DNA of 64,000 nucleotides from Aminobacterium colombiense DSM 12261 (GTDB lineage: Bacteria > Synergistota > Synergistia > Synergistales > Aminobacteriaceae), in contig NC_014011.1 in assembly GCF_000025885.1 (NCBI RefSeq), positions 806,001 through 870,000 on the forward strand, written 5' to 3'. This document shows, one piece after another, positions 9,694-19,324 of the stretch (position 1 is its first letter; every line of letters starts with the position of its first letter). Made by a program: the position numbers and the translations under genes. The notes beneath the pieces are model-generated. The model was not told where the DNA came from and did not search any database. It saw nothing but the letters and a program-made list of their open reading frames with translations.

Positions 9694-12460
9694 ACTTGTG
9701 GTTATTACAGGGCCATCAGGTTCCGGGAAGTCATCCCTGGCTTTTGATACACTATATGCAGAGGGTCAGCGCCGGTATGTAGAATCCCTTTCTGCCTATG
9801 CCCGACAATTTTTAGGTATACAAAAAAAACCTGATGTGGATGACATTTCAGGATTATCTCCAGCTATTTCAATAGAACAGAAAGGTACATCCCATAACCC
9901 TCGCTCAACAGTGGGTACCGTAACGGAGATTTATGACTATCTGAGACTTTTGTATGGTAGGCTAGGAGTTCCATACTGCCCATCGTGCGGGAAGGCCGTC
10001 ATTCGTTATTCCCTTGATGAAATTGTAGACGTTATATTCAGGAACTACCCGGACCAGCGGCTTGAAATTCTTTCCCCCCAGGTTCGAGGGAAAAAAGGGG
10101 AGTTTAAAAATCTTTTTGCCCAAAATAGGGAGAAGGGATTCATGCGCGTAAGGGTGGATGGAACTATTTACTGGTTAGAAGAAGAGATTGCCCTTGATAA
10201 GAATAAAAGACACACTATTGAAGTGGTAATTGATCGACTGAAAGTCCTGGACGACCGGAAAGGGCGTATTAGCGAAGCTGTAGAGGCAGCCTTGAGCCTC
10301 TCTGGAGGGTATGTGCTCCTTGTCACAGAGGGGGGAAAGGAGCAGCTTCTCACAGAAAACTATGCCTGTCCTGACTGTGGCATCTCCCTTCCGGAAATAG
10401 AGCCACGGTTATTTTCCTTTAATAACCCTTACGGAGCCTGCCCTGATTGTTCTGGTCTTGGCAGCCACGAACACTTTTCTGAAGAGCATGCCATAGACCC
10501 CGTCCGCTCAGTGGAAGAGGGCGCTCTTCTTCCCTGGAAAAAAAAGCACTACATGCTGAGAAAGCTGTACACTTTCTCTCAGTCGAAAGAATGGGATTTG
10601 ACTCAGCCATATGGAACGCTGCCAAAGAATGTGCAGAACTTTATCCTTTATGGGAGCGATGAAAGACTTCCCATGTTCTTCTCTGACCGCGGAGAACGGC
10701 ATCAGTATATGGGGCGATATGAGGGGCTCCTTCCATGGCTGGAAGGGAGATGGAATGAAACGGAATCTGAGAACGTCCTAGAAGAGTTAGCCGGATATCG
10801 TGTGGAAGATATATGTCAAACATGTCATGGTTACCGTCTACGTCCTGAAGCTCTTATGGTTCAATTAAACCACCACACTATTGATGAGCTGGTGGAAATG
10901 CCTGTGGATAGACTGTTACCCGTGCTTAAAGAAATGGAATTCACTGAAAATGAACAAAAAATTATGGGTCAAGTGATGATAGAGCTTGAAAAGAGACTCT
11001 CTTTTCTTGTCGATGTGGGCGTTGGATATCTGTCCCTTATGCGTCGCGCAGATACTTTAAGTGGCGGTGAGAGTCAGCGTATTCGTTTGGCTACTCAGAT
11101 AGGTTCAAAGCTCAGCGGGGTTCTCTACGTTCTTGATGAACCGACCATTGGCCTTCATTCCAGAGATACCGATCGTCTTTTGCGTACCCTTCGCTCCATT
11201 CGAGATCTTGGCAACACTGTAGTAGTCGTGGAACATGATCGTGAAACAATGCTTGCAGCTGACGCTATTGTAGAAATGGGGCCTGGTGCAGGAGAGCAGG
11301 GTGGAGAAATTGTTAATGCAGGAACAGCTGAAGAGGTGCTCAATACCAATGCTTTAACTGGTCCCTATTTGCGAGGGGAAGTTTCAGGATGTATTAGAAG
11401 AAGAGATGTGCGTAATACTTCTCATTGGCTCACATTACGGAAGGTTGCCCATCACAACCTTAAGGAAATTGATGTAGCAATACCTTCACGTGTTTTCTCC
11501 TGCATCAGCGGAGTCTCGGGATCTGGAAAGAGCAGCCTCTTGTATGATGTGCTATATAAGGGTATGAAACGTATTCTGGACAAAGATTTCAGAGAGAGAG
11601 CCGGGAAACATCTAAGCATTGATGGGGCAGAGCAATTTAGAAATGTGGTGCTTGTGGATCAAAGTCCAATTGGTAGAACTCCAAGGTCAAATCCAGCAAC
11701 ATACACAGGTCTCTTTACTCTCATCCGCGAACTTTTTGCAGAGCTTCCAGAATCAAAAATACGTGGATATGCACCTGGCAGGTTTAGTTTCAACGTAAGG
11801 GGTGGACGATGTGAAGCTTGCAGCGGAGCTGGATCTGTTAAAGTTTCCATGCTTTTTTTGCCCGATGTTTACGTGGACTGTGAGGTTTGCGGAGGAACAA
11901 GGTATAACAGAGAAACTCTTGAAGTTCGTTATAAAGGGAGAAACATTGCTGATGTTTTGAATATGACAGTAGATGATGCTTTTGAGTTTTTTAAGGAAAT
12001 TCCCCGCATTGCATCAAAACTGGCCTTAATTCAAGAAGCAGGTCTCGGATATATTCGTCTTGGTCAATCGGCCCTCACCTTGAGCGGGGGAGAAGCACAA
12101 CGGGTTAAACTTGCAAAAGAGCTGAGTAAACGCTTCACCGGTCCTACTCTGTATCTTCTCGACGAACCAACAACAGGTTTATTTTATACAGATGTGAAGA
12201 AGTTGCTTCACATTCTCCATCGCATCGTGGATCAGGGAAATACTGTGGTGACCATCGAGCATAATCTGGATGTACTTCTATCGTCAGATTATATTATCGA
12301 TCTAGGCCCCGAGGGAGGAATGGAGGGCGGTTCTATAGTAACCCAGGGAACGCCAGAAGAAATAATCAAAAGCAGACAAGGGTATACTTCTGCCTATCTT
12401 CAGGAATATGCCAGGCAGCTTGAAAGGGAGGACCACTATGAGCGCAAAACAGCGTCGTGA
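9617..12460 (+). CDS. uvrA: Excinuclease ABC subunit A
   Basis: A 947-residue damage-sensing ATPase with two ABC modules. The first Walker A GPSGSGKS is at 32-39. There are two zinc modules: the CPSC/CPDC/CPDC cysteine pairs in the N-terminal half, and CEAC-18-CEVC at about 734. ABC signatures LSGGESQR and LSGGEAQR are present. The GTG start at 9617 lies inside uvrB; AAGGAG sits just upstream and the conserved [16 protein letters not shown] block begins immediately. The second D-loop reads TTGLFY where most UvrA proteins have TTGLHF. Co-transcribed with uvrB. Confidence 0.97.
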   Translation: MLHLISIRGAREHNLKNINVTLPKNKLVVITGPSGSGKSSLAFDTLYAEGQRRYVESLSAYARQFLGIQKKPDVDDISGLSPAISIEQKGTSHNPRSTVGTVTEIYDYLRLLYGRLGVPYCPSCGKAVIRYSLDEIVDVIFRNYPDQRLEILSPQVRGKKGEFKNLFAQNREKGFMRVRVDGTIYWLEEEIALDKNKRHTIEVVIDRLKVLDDRKGRISEAVEAALSLSGGYVLLVTEGGKEQLLTENYACPDCGISLPEIEPRLFSFNNPYGACPDCSGLGSHEHFSEEHAIDPVRSVEEGALLPWKKKHYMLRKLYTFSQSKEWDLTQPYGTLPKNVQNFILYGSDERLPMFFSDRGERHQYMGRYEGLLPWLEGRWNETESENVLEELAGYRVEDICQTCHGYRLRPEALMVQLNHHTIDELVEMPVDRLLPVLKEMEFTENEQKIMGQVMIELEKRLSFLVDVGVGYLSLMRRADTLSGGESQRIRLATQIGSKLSGVLYVLDEPTIGLHSRDTDRLLRTLRSIRDLGNTVVVVEHDRETMLAADAIVEMGPGAGEQGGEIVNAGTAEEVLNTNALTGPYLRGEVSGCIRRRDVRNTSHWLTLRKVAHHNLKEIDVAIPSRVFSCISGVSGSGKSSLLYDVLYKGMKRILDKDFRERAGKHLSIDGAEQFRNVVLVDQSPIGRTPRSNPATYTGLFTLIRELFAELPESKIRGYAPGRFSFNVRGGRCEACSGAGSVKVSMLFLPDVYVDCEVCGGTRYNRETLEVRYKGRNIADVLNMTVDDAFEFFKEIPRIASKLALIQEAGLGYIRLGQSALTLSGGEAQRVKLAKELSKRFTGPTLYLLDEPTTGLFYTDVKKLLHILHRIVDQGNTVVTIEHNLDVLLSSDYIIDLGPEGGMEGGSIVTQGTPEEIIKSRQGYTSAYLQEYARQLEREDHYERKTAS

Positions 12461-13334
12461 TAATAGTAAGCCAGATAGCAAAAAACCATATAGTAGAAAA
12501 ATGGAGAATAAAAAGAGAGAGAATCAGAAACCATATGGCAAGAAACCTTATATCAAAATGCCAGATGTGAGGAAACAAATTGATGAAGATCTTATATGGG
12601 GACGCCAGCCAGTTTTAGATCTTCTCCAATACTCACCACAGAAATGTTTAAAAGTCTGGATCTCAGAAAGGGCCCATCCTTCCTTTTCAGGAGAAGTAAT
12701 GACCCTTGCCCGTTCTACTAAGGTCCCTTTTCAAAAAGTGGCGTCAACTTTGGTTGATGAAATGTGCCCCGGAGAGAACCACCAGGGGGCAGTGGCAAAA
12801 ATAACAATGGTGGAACAACTGGATATGGAAGATTTTCTACCCACCTTAAAAACAAAGGAAGGGCCGATTCTTCTTGTAGTTCTTGATCACATACTTGACC
12901 CTCACAACTTGGGAGCTATTATACGTACGTCAGAGGCTGCTGGAGCTACGGCTGTTGTTTATTCAAAACGCCGCTCGGCCTTACCTGGCGGAACGGTAGT
13001 GAAAGTGAGTGCTGGGGCAGCGTTGCGAGTGCCCATGATATCCGTAACGAATATTGCACAGACGATAACCCGGCTTCAGGAGGAAGGCTTCTGGGTGGTG
13101 GGACTTGACCATAATGCGCCCCAATCCCTTTGGGGGGCAACATACCCAGACAAGTCCTCACTTGTTGTTGGAGCAGAAGGTGAGGGTTTGTCCCGTCTCG
13201 TTGCCCAGCGGTGCGACATGTTGCTTCGCATCCCTATAACAGGGAAAACAGGTTCGCTCAATGCAGGTGTCGCTGCTGCCTTAGGAATGTTTGAGTGGGC
13301 CAGGGCAAAAGGAGTAGATGTTCATGGTGAATAA
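12438..13334 (+). CDS. rlmB: TrmH/SpoU-family rRNA 2'-O-methyltransferase (RlmB-like)
   Basis: A 298-residue SPOUT-class methyltransferase predicted to 2'-O-methylate 23S rRNA (G2251-type). Knot motif 1 (DHILDPHNLGAIIRT), motif 2 (VVGAEGEGLS) and motif 3 (IPITGKTGSLNAGVA) are all present. The N-terminal 45 residues are an extremely Lys/Arg/Asn-rich, low-complexity extension before the substrate-binding domain (WGRQPVLDLL). The ATG at 12438 has GGGAGG upstream and overlaps the uvrA end by 23 nt. A tRNA target (TrmH-type) cannot be excluded, but the WGRxPVLDLL domain favours RlmB. Confidence 0.88.
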   Translation: MSAKQRRDNSKPDSKKPYSRKMENKKRENQKPYGKKPYIKMPDVRKQIDEDLIWGRQPVLDLLQYSPQKCLKVWISERAHPSFSGEVMTLARSTKVPFQKVASTLVDEMCPGENHQGAVAKITMVEQLDMEDFLPTLKTKEGPILLVVLDHILDPHNLGAIIRTSEAAGATAVVYSKRRSALPGGTVVKVSAGAALRVPMISVTNIAQTITRLQEEGFWVVGLDHNAPQSLWGATYPDKSSLVVGAEGEGLSRLVAQRCDMLLRIPITGKTGSLNAGVAAALGMFEWARAKGVDVHGE

Positions 13335-14139
13335 AAAAAGATGTACCATTGCTGTTATCGGAGCGGGAATGCTTGGCAGTTCTGTGGCCAGGGGATGGGT
13401 GAAGGAAAATTGCACAGTCATAGCCTACGACAAAGATAGACAAAAGGTGGAATCCCTCGAAGAACTGGGTATTTGTTATGAGGAAAGCAACGAAGCTATA
13501 GCAAGGGCAGACGTGGTGGTTTTTGCGCTGAAGCCTCATATTCAACTTCCCGTGGTGGCTTCTCTGGCGCAAAATCTGACAAACAAGCTATGTTTTTCTA
13601 TGGCAGCGGGTATTCGGTTAGAGCAGCTTGCAGAAGCAGCCCCCCATGCAAGATGGATTCGGGGAATGACAAATATATGTGCCGCTGTTAATGCTGCTTT
13701 TACGGCCTATACGCCTTCTGAAAATGTGACAGAAGAAGATATGAAAAAAACCAAACTTCTTTTCGGCCTTCTTGGAGAAAGTGAAGAAACAGCAGAGCCA
13801 AATCTTGACGCCATAACGGGCATTTCAGGATCAGGGCCCGCCTATATGTTTACAGTGCTTGAGGCATTGACCTACGGGGGCCTCCGAGTTGGAATTCCGA
13901 AAGATTTGGCACTAAAGGCCTCTGCCGCGACGATGATCGGGGCAGCAAAACTTGTTTTGGAAACAGGAAAACATCCAGCGGAACTGAAAGATGGTGTGGT
14001 TACCCCTGGTGGTACCACTATCGAAGGGCTTTATGAATTGGAGGAAGGAGCGGTCCGTGCGTCCTTTATCCGGGCTATTGCAGAGGCAACCCGACGCGGT
14101 AAGGAATTAGGGGAGCAAAAGACCAACAAAAAGAAGTAG
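13324..14139 (+). CDS. proC: Pyrroline-5-carboxylate reductase
   Basis: Catalyses the last step of proline synthesis, the NAD(P)H-dependent reduction of pyrroline-5-carboxylate. The Rossmann motif is at the N-terminus (VIGAGMLGSSVARGW). The C-terminal signature region includes ITGISGSGPAYMF and VTPGGTTIEGLYELE. I prefer the ATG at 13324 (9 nt after AAGGAG) over the one at 13318 (only 3 nt away). It overlaps the rlmB end by 11 nt, so it is probably translationally coupled. The length of about 271 residues is normal. Confidence 0.95.
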   Translation: MVNKKRCTIAVIGAGMLGSSVARGWVKENCTVIAYDKDRQKVESLEELGICYEESNEAIARADVVVFALKPHIQLPVVASLAQNLTNKLCFSMAAGIRLEQLAEAAPHARWIRGMTNICAAVNAAFTAYTPSENVTEEDMKKTKLLFGLLGESEETAEPNLDAITGISGSGPAYMFTVLEALTYGGLRVGIPKDLALKASAATMIGAAKLVLETGKHPAELKDGVVTPGGTTIEGLYELEEGAVRASFIRAIAEATRRGKELGEQKTNKKK

Positions 14140-14162
14140 GGGTTTTGATTGTCTTGCAGTTA

Positions 14163-14191
14163 TTGACATTTCGCACTTAGACCTGTAGAAT
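14163..14191 (+). promoter_or_regulatory. Sigma-70 promoter for tRNA-Val
   Basis: -35 TTGACA (14163-14168), 17 bp spacer, -10 TAGAAT (14186-14191), placed 11 bp before the tRNA 5' end. Confidence 0.85.
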
Positions 14192-14202
14192 ACCGAGTCG
14201 TT

Positions 14203-14277
14203 GGGTGGTTAGTTCAGGGGGAGAACGCTTCCTTGACGCGGAAGAGGTCAGAGGTTCAATTCCTCTACCACCCACCA
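14203..14277 (+). tRNA. tRNA-Val (anticodon GAC)
   Basis: Acceptor GGGTGGT pairs perfectly with ACCACCC. The anticodon stem CTTCC/GGAAG encloses loop TTGACGC, giving GAC. T-arm AGAGG/CCTCT and CCA are encoded. It marks the boundary between conserved genes and the variable segment to its right. Confidence 0.95.
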
Positions 14278-14288
14278 TTGAGAATACA

Positions 14289-14320
14289 AGGGTCCCGGCA
14301 TAATGCCGGGACCCTTTTTT
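14289..14320 (+). terminator. Intrinsic terminator after tRNA-Val
   Basis: AGGGTCCCGGCA and TGCCGGGACCCT form a 12 bp perfect stem with a 3 nt loop, followed by T6. Confidence 0.95.
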
Positions 14321-14364
14321 GTCCAGACTCCACATGTACTCATATCGGTTTGCCGTGGCAACAC

Positions 14365-14726
14365 TTAGAAAGTATTAAAGAAGCTATAGACTTTGTACAT
14401 TACCTTGTATTTTTTCAAAGGACACCTGACCCTATCTTTAAGTGTCTCTACATCGTAAGAATATATCCATCCGGTAATCACAGCGGTAATAGGTGAAATC
14501 AAAACTAAGCCTATACTCCAGCCATAGTTCTCAGTATTTTTGCCGCAATCATTCTATAATTTATAACCCGTACAAAAACTGTATTCTGTCTTGCAAACAA
14601 CATAAGCAACGTTAAATATCCACCAAAGTAGGCCAGCAAAAGAGTAGTCGTCATAGTTCCGATAACAGCACGCGAGAGAGATCTTTCAGAGGCCGTCTGC
14701 TCCTTTTTTCTGGTAGGTGCTATTAC
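14365..14726 (-). pseudogene. Decayed YibE/F-family membrane protein, C-terminal remnant
   Basis: Read on the minus strand from 14726, the frame encodes RSLSRAVIGTMTTTLLLAYFGG, then a hydrophobic stretch, then IAAKILRTMAG, and meets a stop at 14511-14513. Shifting by one base near 14517 restores SIGLVLISPITAVITGW and runs to a stop at 14365-14367. From memory of the family, this order (GTMSNTLILAY-like, then AGSIGL...P.TA) is the conserved C-terminal end of YibE/F-like multipass proteins. A single-base deletion and loss of the N-terminal part make it a pseudogene. No start codon with an SD is seen. Confidence 0.65.
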
Positions 14727-14985
14727 TTACGTACTTCCAAAGAAATACTGTAAAAGATTCAGGAGCGCCAACATGATACAGAGGCTCAACGAGGAGATCC
14801 GTTTAAGGGGAAAAGCTGTTCGGCGATGTATCCGAACATGAAGGAATACAGGGAGGCCATTCCGCTCCTGTAGAAAGCTCAGCGAAACAGTTTTCAAGCT
14901 ACAGGCAAAGATAACCCGATGATTCTGGTCGTATGAACCCATATTTAACCGGAAACAAATTTACAGCAGTATTAAGACTTGACTC
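14719..14985 (+). pseudogene. IS256-family (Mutator-like) transposase C-terminal remnant
   Basis: From 14719 the plus strand reads LPKKYCKRFRSANMIQRLNEEIRLR, split here as LPKKYCKRFRSAN + MIQRLNEEIRLRGKAVR. This matches the IS256-family block usually seen as FP..H...RTTN..ERLN.EIRRR. A 2 nt insertion near 14825 then shifts frame; compensating for it gives MYPNMKEYREA, the usual IFPN segment. Downstream sequence ending ...TTTACAGCAGTATTAAGACTTGACTC (to about 14985) looks like the right terminal inverted repeat of this family. Only the 3' end of the element remains. The remnant abuts the truncated YibE/F-like gene. Confidence 0.6.
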
Positions 14986-15342
14986 TTGAGTCGTTGATCA
15001 ATGCTGTTAAATTTGACAAAAAAATAAATTATAGTAGTCTTACTTTAGAATCTTGATTTACTCGCAATATTAAATATTTCGACTCGAATGATGTGTTTCT
15101 ATCCCTGCCTCACATCATGATGGAGTTGTTGGCGAAAATTGTATAGAGCCGTTGATGCGACTCCGTAATAATACAAGTAAAGAGACCCCCTTGCGAAAAG
15201 AGTGATTTCCAATTGCTCAAATAGAGAGTAGGTTATACTTAACGATTTGCTAACTATCACATAAACGTGGCGTGTCACGCTGACGATGATTAATTTCGTC
15301 ACCGTTATGCTTGTTGATGCGCCAATAAAGGAAGGTATTGGC
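14986..15342. other. Intergenic leader upstream of the peptide transporter operon
   Basis: About 360 bp without a supported gene. It has a GACTC-TT-GAGTC dyad at its left edge (14981-14992, overlapping the probable IS end). It also has a GCGTG-T-CACGC palindrome near 15269-15279, which could be an operator. A TTGACA near 15015 has no -10 at proper spacing. A candidate promoter is TTGCTC (15213-15218) with TATACT (15234-15239), but its 15 bp spacing is short. I see nothing else recognisable. Confidence 0.4.
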
Positions 15343-16293
15343 ATGATAAGATATATTTTAAAAAGATTCATATTTGTTATCCCCGTTTTACTCGGAGCTA
15401 CATTCCTTGTGTTTGCTATTATGAATTTCACACCTGGTGATCCGGCAAGAATAATTGCGGGAAATGACGCTACGGAAATTGATCTTCAAAATATTAGAGA
15501 AAAAATGGGCCTTAATGACCCTTTTTTGGTTAGGTATGGCAGATTCATTGTTAATGCGATTCGAGGGGATCTCGGCACATCATATAGAAATAATTTGGAA
15601 ATCTCCTCTCAAATAATTATAAGGTTGAAAAACACCATGATACTAGCAGCCTCAGCAGTTTTTATAGCTATAATAATAGGAATACCGGTGGGGATCATCT
15701 CAGCAATAAAACAATATTCCACCTTTGATAATATCGTGATGGTAGTAACGTTATTTTTGGCCGCCTCCCCGGTTTTTTGGATGGGGTTAATCTTAGTTCT
15801 TGTTTTTTCGTTAATGCTCGGAATTCTTCCAGCCGCTGGGATGCAGACTGGTTTTCTTGGCATGTTGAAAAGCCTTATACTTCCGGCATTTACCCTTTCT
15901 ACCAATACCTTAGCGGTAATAGCACGAACAACCCGAGCGTCAATGTTAGAAGTTGTGCGTCAAGATTATATTGATACTGCAAGAGCAAAGGGATTAAAAG
16001 AAACGGCCATAACTATCAAACACATGCTTCCGAATGCGTTAATCCCCATACTCACAATCATCGGAATTAATTTCGGTAGTTTACTCGGGGGATCGGTCGT
16101 TACGGAGTCAATTTTTGCGTGGCCTGGAGTTGGCAGATTTATTGTTGAGTCGATTAGTTTTCTGGATACACCTTCTATATTAGCTTCAGTCGTTATGTTG
16201 TCGGTTTTTTCCACGTTCATTAATTTATTTGTAGATTTACTTTATGCGTATGTCGATCCACGGATCAAATCACAATACAAAGCCAAGAGGTAA
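15343..16293 (+). CDS. Dipeptide/oligopeptide ABC transporter permease (DppB/OppB family)
   Basis: A 316-residue inner-membrane permease. The first helix is at about 8-28, followed by the characteristic extracellular N-terminal loop (FTPGDPAR). The binding-protein-dependent transport EAA-type motif is near residue 215 (DYIDTARAKGLKETAI...HMLPNALIP). I chose the ATG at 15343 because AGGAAGG sits 7 nt upstream and this start gives the typical MIRYILKRF N-terminus. First gene of an operon with a DppC-like permease, two ATPases and a binding protein. Confidence 0.93.
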   Translation: MIRYILKRFIFVIPVLLGATFLVFAIMNFTPGDPARIIAGNDATEIDLQNIREKMGLNDPFLVRYGRFIVNAIRGDLGTSYRNNLEISSQIIIRLKNTMILAASAVFIAIIIGIPVGIISAIKQYSTFDNIVMVVTLFLAASPVFWMGLILVLVFSLMLGILPAAGMQTGFLGMLKSLILPAFTLSTNTLAVIARTTRASMLEVVRQDYIDTARAKGLKETAITIKHMLPNALIPILTIIGINFGSLLGGSVVTESIFAWPGVGRFIVESISFLDTPSILASVVMLSVFSTFINLFVDLLYAYVDPRIKSQYKAKR

Positions 16294-16298
16294 TAGTA

Positions 16299-17210
16299 AT
16301 GAATGCTAATATCACATTAACTAAACCACATCAATCCGAACGAGACAGAACTTTGCTTCAGCAGGCCTGGCGCCAGTTTAAGTACAATAAAAGGGCCATG
16401 GTTGGTTTATTTATTATCGCCACACTACTTTTGATAGTCGCCGCAGTCGTTGCAATAGATTTCTTTACTGACAACTCTATTTATAATGAGTACATTATTA
16501 AGCAAAATTTGAGAAATAAATTAGCGAAACCAAGCTTGCATCATATATTTGGATGTGATGAGTTTGGTAGGGATGTGTTTTTAAGGATCCTATGGGGCAC
16601 GAAGTATTCGTTAATGCTTGGATTCAGTGCTGTAACATTATCATTTTTGATGGGTGGTCCGCTGGGGATAGTGGCTGGATTCTATGGCGGGAAAATAGAT
16701 AACATTATCATGCGCATAATGGATATTTTTATGGCATGTCCGTTCATTTTACTTGCTATGGCAATTGTGGCAGCACTTGGCGCAAACACAGTTAACTTGT
16801 TAATAGCACTTGGCGTTTCGCGTATGGCCGCTTTTTCGCGTATTTCCAGAGCAGCTATTATGTCTGTTAAAGAAAAAGAATTTATTGAGGCAGCGCGGGC
16901 TGTAGGGGCTAACGATTTTACTATAATTCTGCAGTACATACTTCCTAATGCCATGGCTCCTATTCTTGTTCAGTTTACACTTCAGATTGGTACGTCCATA
17001 TTACTTGTGGCGGGGTTGTCATATATAGGGTTAGGAATTCAACCGCCAACTCCCGAGTGGGGAGCCATTCTTACATCAGCTAAGGTTTATATGCGTCATG
17101 CATGGCACATCTCGGTTTTCCCTGGGCTTTTTTTAGTAATTACGGTAGTTGCTTTCAATTTATTTGGTGATGGACTACGCGATGCTTTAGACCCCAAAAT
17201 GAAAAAATAA
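16299..17210 (+). CDS. Dipeptide/oligopeptide ABC transporter permease (DppC/OppC family)
   Basis: A 303-residue partner permease. It has the family N-terminal QAWRQFKYNKRAMVGL block, a transmembrane helix at about 34-54, the HIFGCDEFGRDVFLRILWG segment, and the EAA loop (EFIEAARAVGANDFTII...ILPNAMAPI). It would pair with the upstream permease to form the channel. The start is 5 nt after the previous stop, with an SD-like AGAGGTAATAG sequence just upstream. Confidence 0.93.
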   Translation: MNANITLTKPHQSERDRTLLQQAWRQFKYNKRAMVGLFIIATLLLIVAAVVAIDFFTDNSIYNEYIIKQNLRNKLAKPSLHHIFGCDEFGRDVFLRILWGTKYSLMLGFSAVTLSFLMGGPLGIVAGFYGGKIDNIIMRIMDIFMACPFILLAMAIVAALGANTVNLLIALGVSRMAAFSRISRAAIMSVKEKEFIEAARAVGANDFTIILQYILPNAMAPILVQFTLQIGTSILLVAGLSYIGLGIQPPTPEWGAILTSAKVYMRHAWHISVFPGLFLVITVVAFNLFGDGLRDALDPKMKK

Positions 17211-17228
17211 ACTATCATAAGGTAAGGA

Positions 17229-18194
17229 ATGAGCATTATGGGAAAAATACTTGAAATAAGGAACCTAAGAGTGAGTTATGAAACTGAAGATGGTACTGTT
17301 GAAGCTCTTAATGGGATTGATCTTGATTTAGATGAAGGTGTGACTTTAGGGATTGTTGGGGAAACAGGAGCAGGCAAAACAACGTTAGCTAAAAGCATTA
17401 TGAGAATTATACCTACCCCTCCCGGTCATATTGAGTCAGGAACGATACTTTATAAAAATAAAGATATTTTAGGTATGACGAGTTCTGAAATCAGAAAAGT
17501 TCGTGGTGAACAAGTCTCTATGATTTTTCAAGACCCGATGACATCCTTAAACCCCATTATGATAGTGGGAGATCAAATAGCGGAAGCCATCAAAACGCAC
17601 ATGCATGTTTCATCAGCAAAGGCAACAAAGAAAGCATCAGAAATGATGGAGTTAGTCGGTATTGATCCAGTTCGAATGAGCGATTACCCACACCAATTTT
17701 CTGGAGGAATGAAACAGCGCGTTGTTATTGCTATGGCACTGGCATGTAATCCCAAGGTGCTTATTGCAGATGAACCTACTACCGCTTTAGACGTCACTAT
17801 ACAGGCTCAAGTTCTGGAAATGATGAATGAGTTAAAAAAGAAATTTAATATGGCTACGATACTCATAACTCATGATTTAGGGATAGTTGCGCAGACTTGC
17901 GAAAAAGCAGCCGTGATTTATGCTGGTGAAATAGTAGAGTACGGAACAGTTCATGAAATATTCAAAAACATGAGACATCCATATACCATAGGGTTAATGA
18001 ATTCAATACCTAAGATTGGTATTGAAGAGAATCGTCTAAATCCAATTGATGGATTGATGCCTGATCCCATGAACTTACCTAAGGGATGCAACTTTTGGCC
18101 TAGATGTAAGTTGGCGACAGAAAAATGCAAGCATGAATCCCCTGCTGTGACTCATATTGACGGTGAGCATTTTGTTAGATGTTGGTATAGTTAG
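17229..18194 (+). CDS. Dipeptide/oligopeptide ABC transporter ATPase (DppD/OppD family)
   Basis: The first of two ATPases energising peptide uptake. Walker A GETGAGKT is at about 44-51. Q-loop [10 protein letters not shown], signature FSGGMKQR, Walker [13 protein letters not shown] and the switch His (LITHDLG) are all present. The C-terminal OppD-type extension carries the cysteine pattern GCNFWPRC...EKC found in peptide importers, which may bind an Fe-S cluster in some members. A second in-frame ATG at 17238 is possible. At 321 residues it is of normal length. Confidence 0.94.
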   Translation: MSIMGKILEIRNLRVSYETEDGTVEALNGIDLDLDEGVTLGIVGETGAGKTTLAKSIMRIIPTPPGHIESGTILYKNKDILGMTSSEIRKVRGEQVSMIFQDPMTSLNPIMIVGDQIAEAIKTHMHVSSAKATKKASEMMELVGIDPVRMSDYPHQFSGGMKQRVVIAMALACNPKVLIADEPTTALDVTIQAQVLEMMNELKKKFNMATILITHDLGIVAQTCEKAAVIYAGEIVEYGTVHEIFKNMRHPYTIGLMNSIPKIGIEENRLNPIDGLMPDPMNLPKGCNFWPRCKLATEKCKHESPAVTHIDGEHFVRCWYS

Positions 18195-18280
18195 CGCATA
18201 GAATACTAAGGTTTCAAAGGTCCCAAGATAGACAATCACGGTTAATGAGATCGATGAAATAAAGGCTAGGATGTGGTTTT

Positions 18281-19240
18281 ATGAGTAATGACACTCTTTT
18301 AAAAGTAGATCATCTAAAAAAACATTTTTACACTCCTTACGGAACATTGTTTGCTGTTGACGATGTCTCGTTTTCTATTAAAGAAGGCGAGACGCTTGGA
18401 GTAGTAGGAGAGTCAGGATGTGGAAAATCAACACTTGGTCGCGCGGTTTTAAGGCTTTGCGAGCCGACATCTGGAACAGTCTTCTTTGACGGAGAAGATG
18501 TATTAAAATTCAACAAAGCTAAGATGAAAAAAATGAGATCCCAAATGCAAATAATTTTTCAGGACCCCTATGCATCGTTAAATCCAAGGATGACGGTTAG
18601 TCAATCTATTGCGGCGCCATTAATTATACAAGGTGTCTATAAATCCAGTGAAAAGGATAAGATACAGAAAAAAGTTGACCAAACGATGGATTTAGTCGGT
18701 CTTGCCAAAAGATTTGCGAATTCTTACCCTCATGAATTAGATGGTGGAAGACGTCAACGGATTGGTATTGCACGTGCTTTGACTTTGAATCCTAAATTTA
18801 TTGTTTGTGATGAGCCAGTGTCTGCTTTAGACGTTTCTATACAAGCTCAGATTTTAAATCTGATACAGGATCTCCAAGTCCAGTTTGGATTAACATATTT
18901 ATTTATAACTCATGATCTCAGTGTTGTTAAGCATTTGTCCACAAATATCATGGTGATGTATTTGGGACAGGTAGTAGAGTTAGCTGATTCTAAGAAATTA
19001 TTTAAAAATCCTGTTCATCCTTATACTAAAACTCTTTTGTCTGCTATCCCTATTCCCGATCCAGATATAAAAATGAATCGAATTGTTTGCAGGGGAGAGA
19101 TTACTTCTCCTATCAATGTCCCTGACGGATGTAGATTTGCTAAACGTTGTGTTTTTGCAAAAGATGATTGTGAAGCAAAAAAGTTAAGTCTAAGAGAAGT
19201 TGAACCAGGGCATTTTGTGTCATGCCATGTGTTTGGTTAG
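18281..19240 (+). CDS. Dipeptide/oligopeptide ABC transporter ATPase (DppF/OppF family)
   Basis: The second ATPase of the importer, 319 residues. Walker A GESGCGKS is at about 46-53, with Q-loop FQDPYASLNP and Walker B FIVCDEPVSALD. The ABC signature is LDGGRRQR, with Asp in place of the usual Ser; this variant is common in DppF-type proteins. The C-terminal cysteine-containing extension (DGCRFAKRCVFAKDDC) is present. An 86 bp gap with no obvious promoter separates it from the previous ATPase gene. Confidence 0.94.
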   Translation: MSNDTLLKVDHLKKHFYTPYGTLFAVDDVSFSIKEGETLGVVGESGCGKSTLGRAVLRLCEPTSGTVFFDGEDVLKFNKAKMKKMRSQMQIIFQDPYASLNPRMTVSQSIAAPLIIQGVYKSSEKDKIQKKVDQTMDLVGLAKRFANSYPHELDGGRRQRIGIARALTLNPKFIVCDEPVSALDVSIQAQILNLIQDLQVQFGLTYLFITHDLSVVKHLSTNIMVMYLGQVVELADSKKLFKNPVHPYTKTLLSAIPIPDPDIKMNRIVCRGEITSPINVPDGCRFAKRCVFAKDDCEAKKLSLREVEPGHFVSCHVFG

Positions 19241-19324
19241 GAGTGTTTTTGGGGACCATTAATTATGAGATGGGGGGAAAAGTTTTCTACCGTTTTTTAT
19301 TACGAAATATTAGGAGGGACACCT

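Noticed and set aside
14233-14496. 87-codon plus-strand frame after tRNA-Val
   Set aside because: It begins inside the tRNA, runs through a strong terminator hairpin and encodes no known pattern.
15015-15050. TTGACA followed by TATAGT as a promoter
   Set aside because: The spacing is only about 11 bp, too short for sigma-70.
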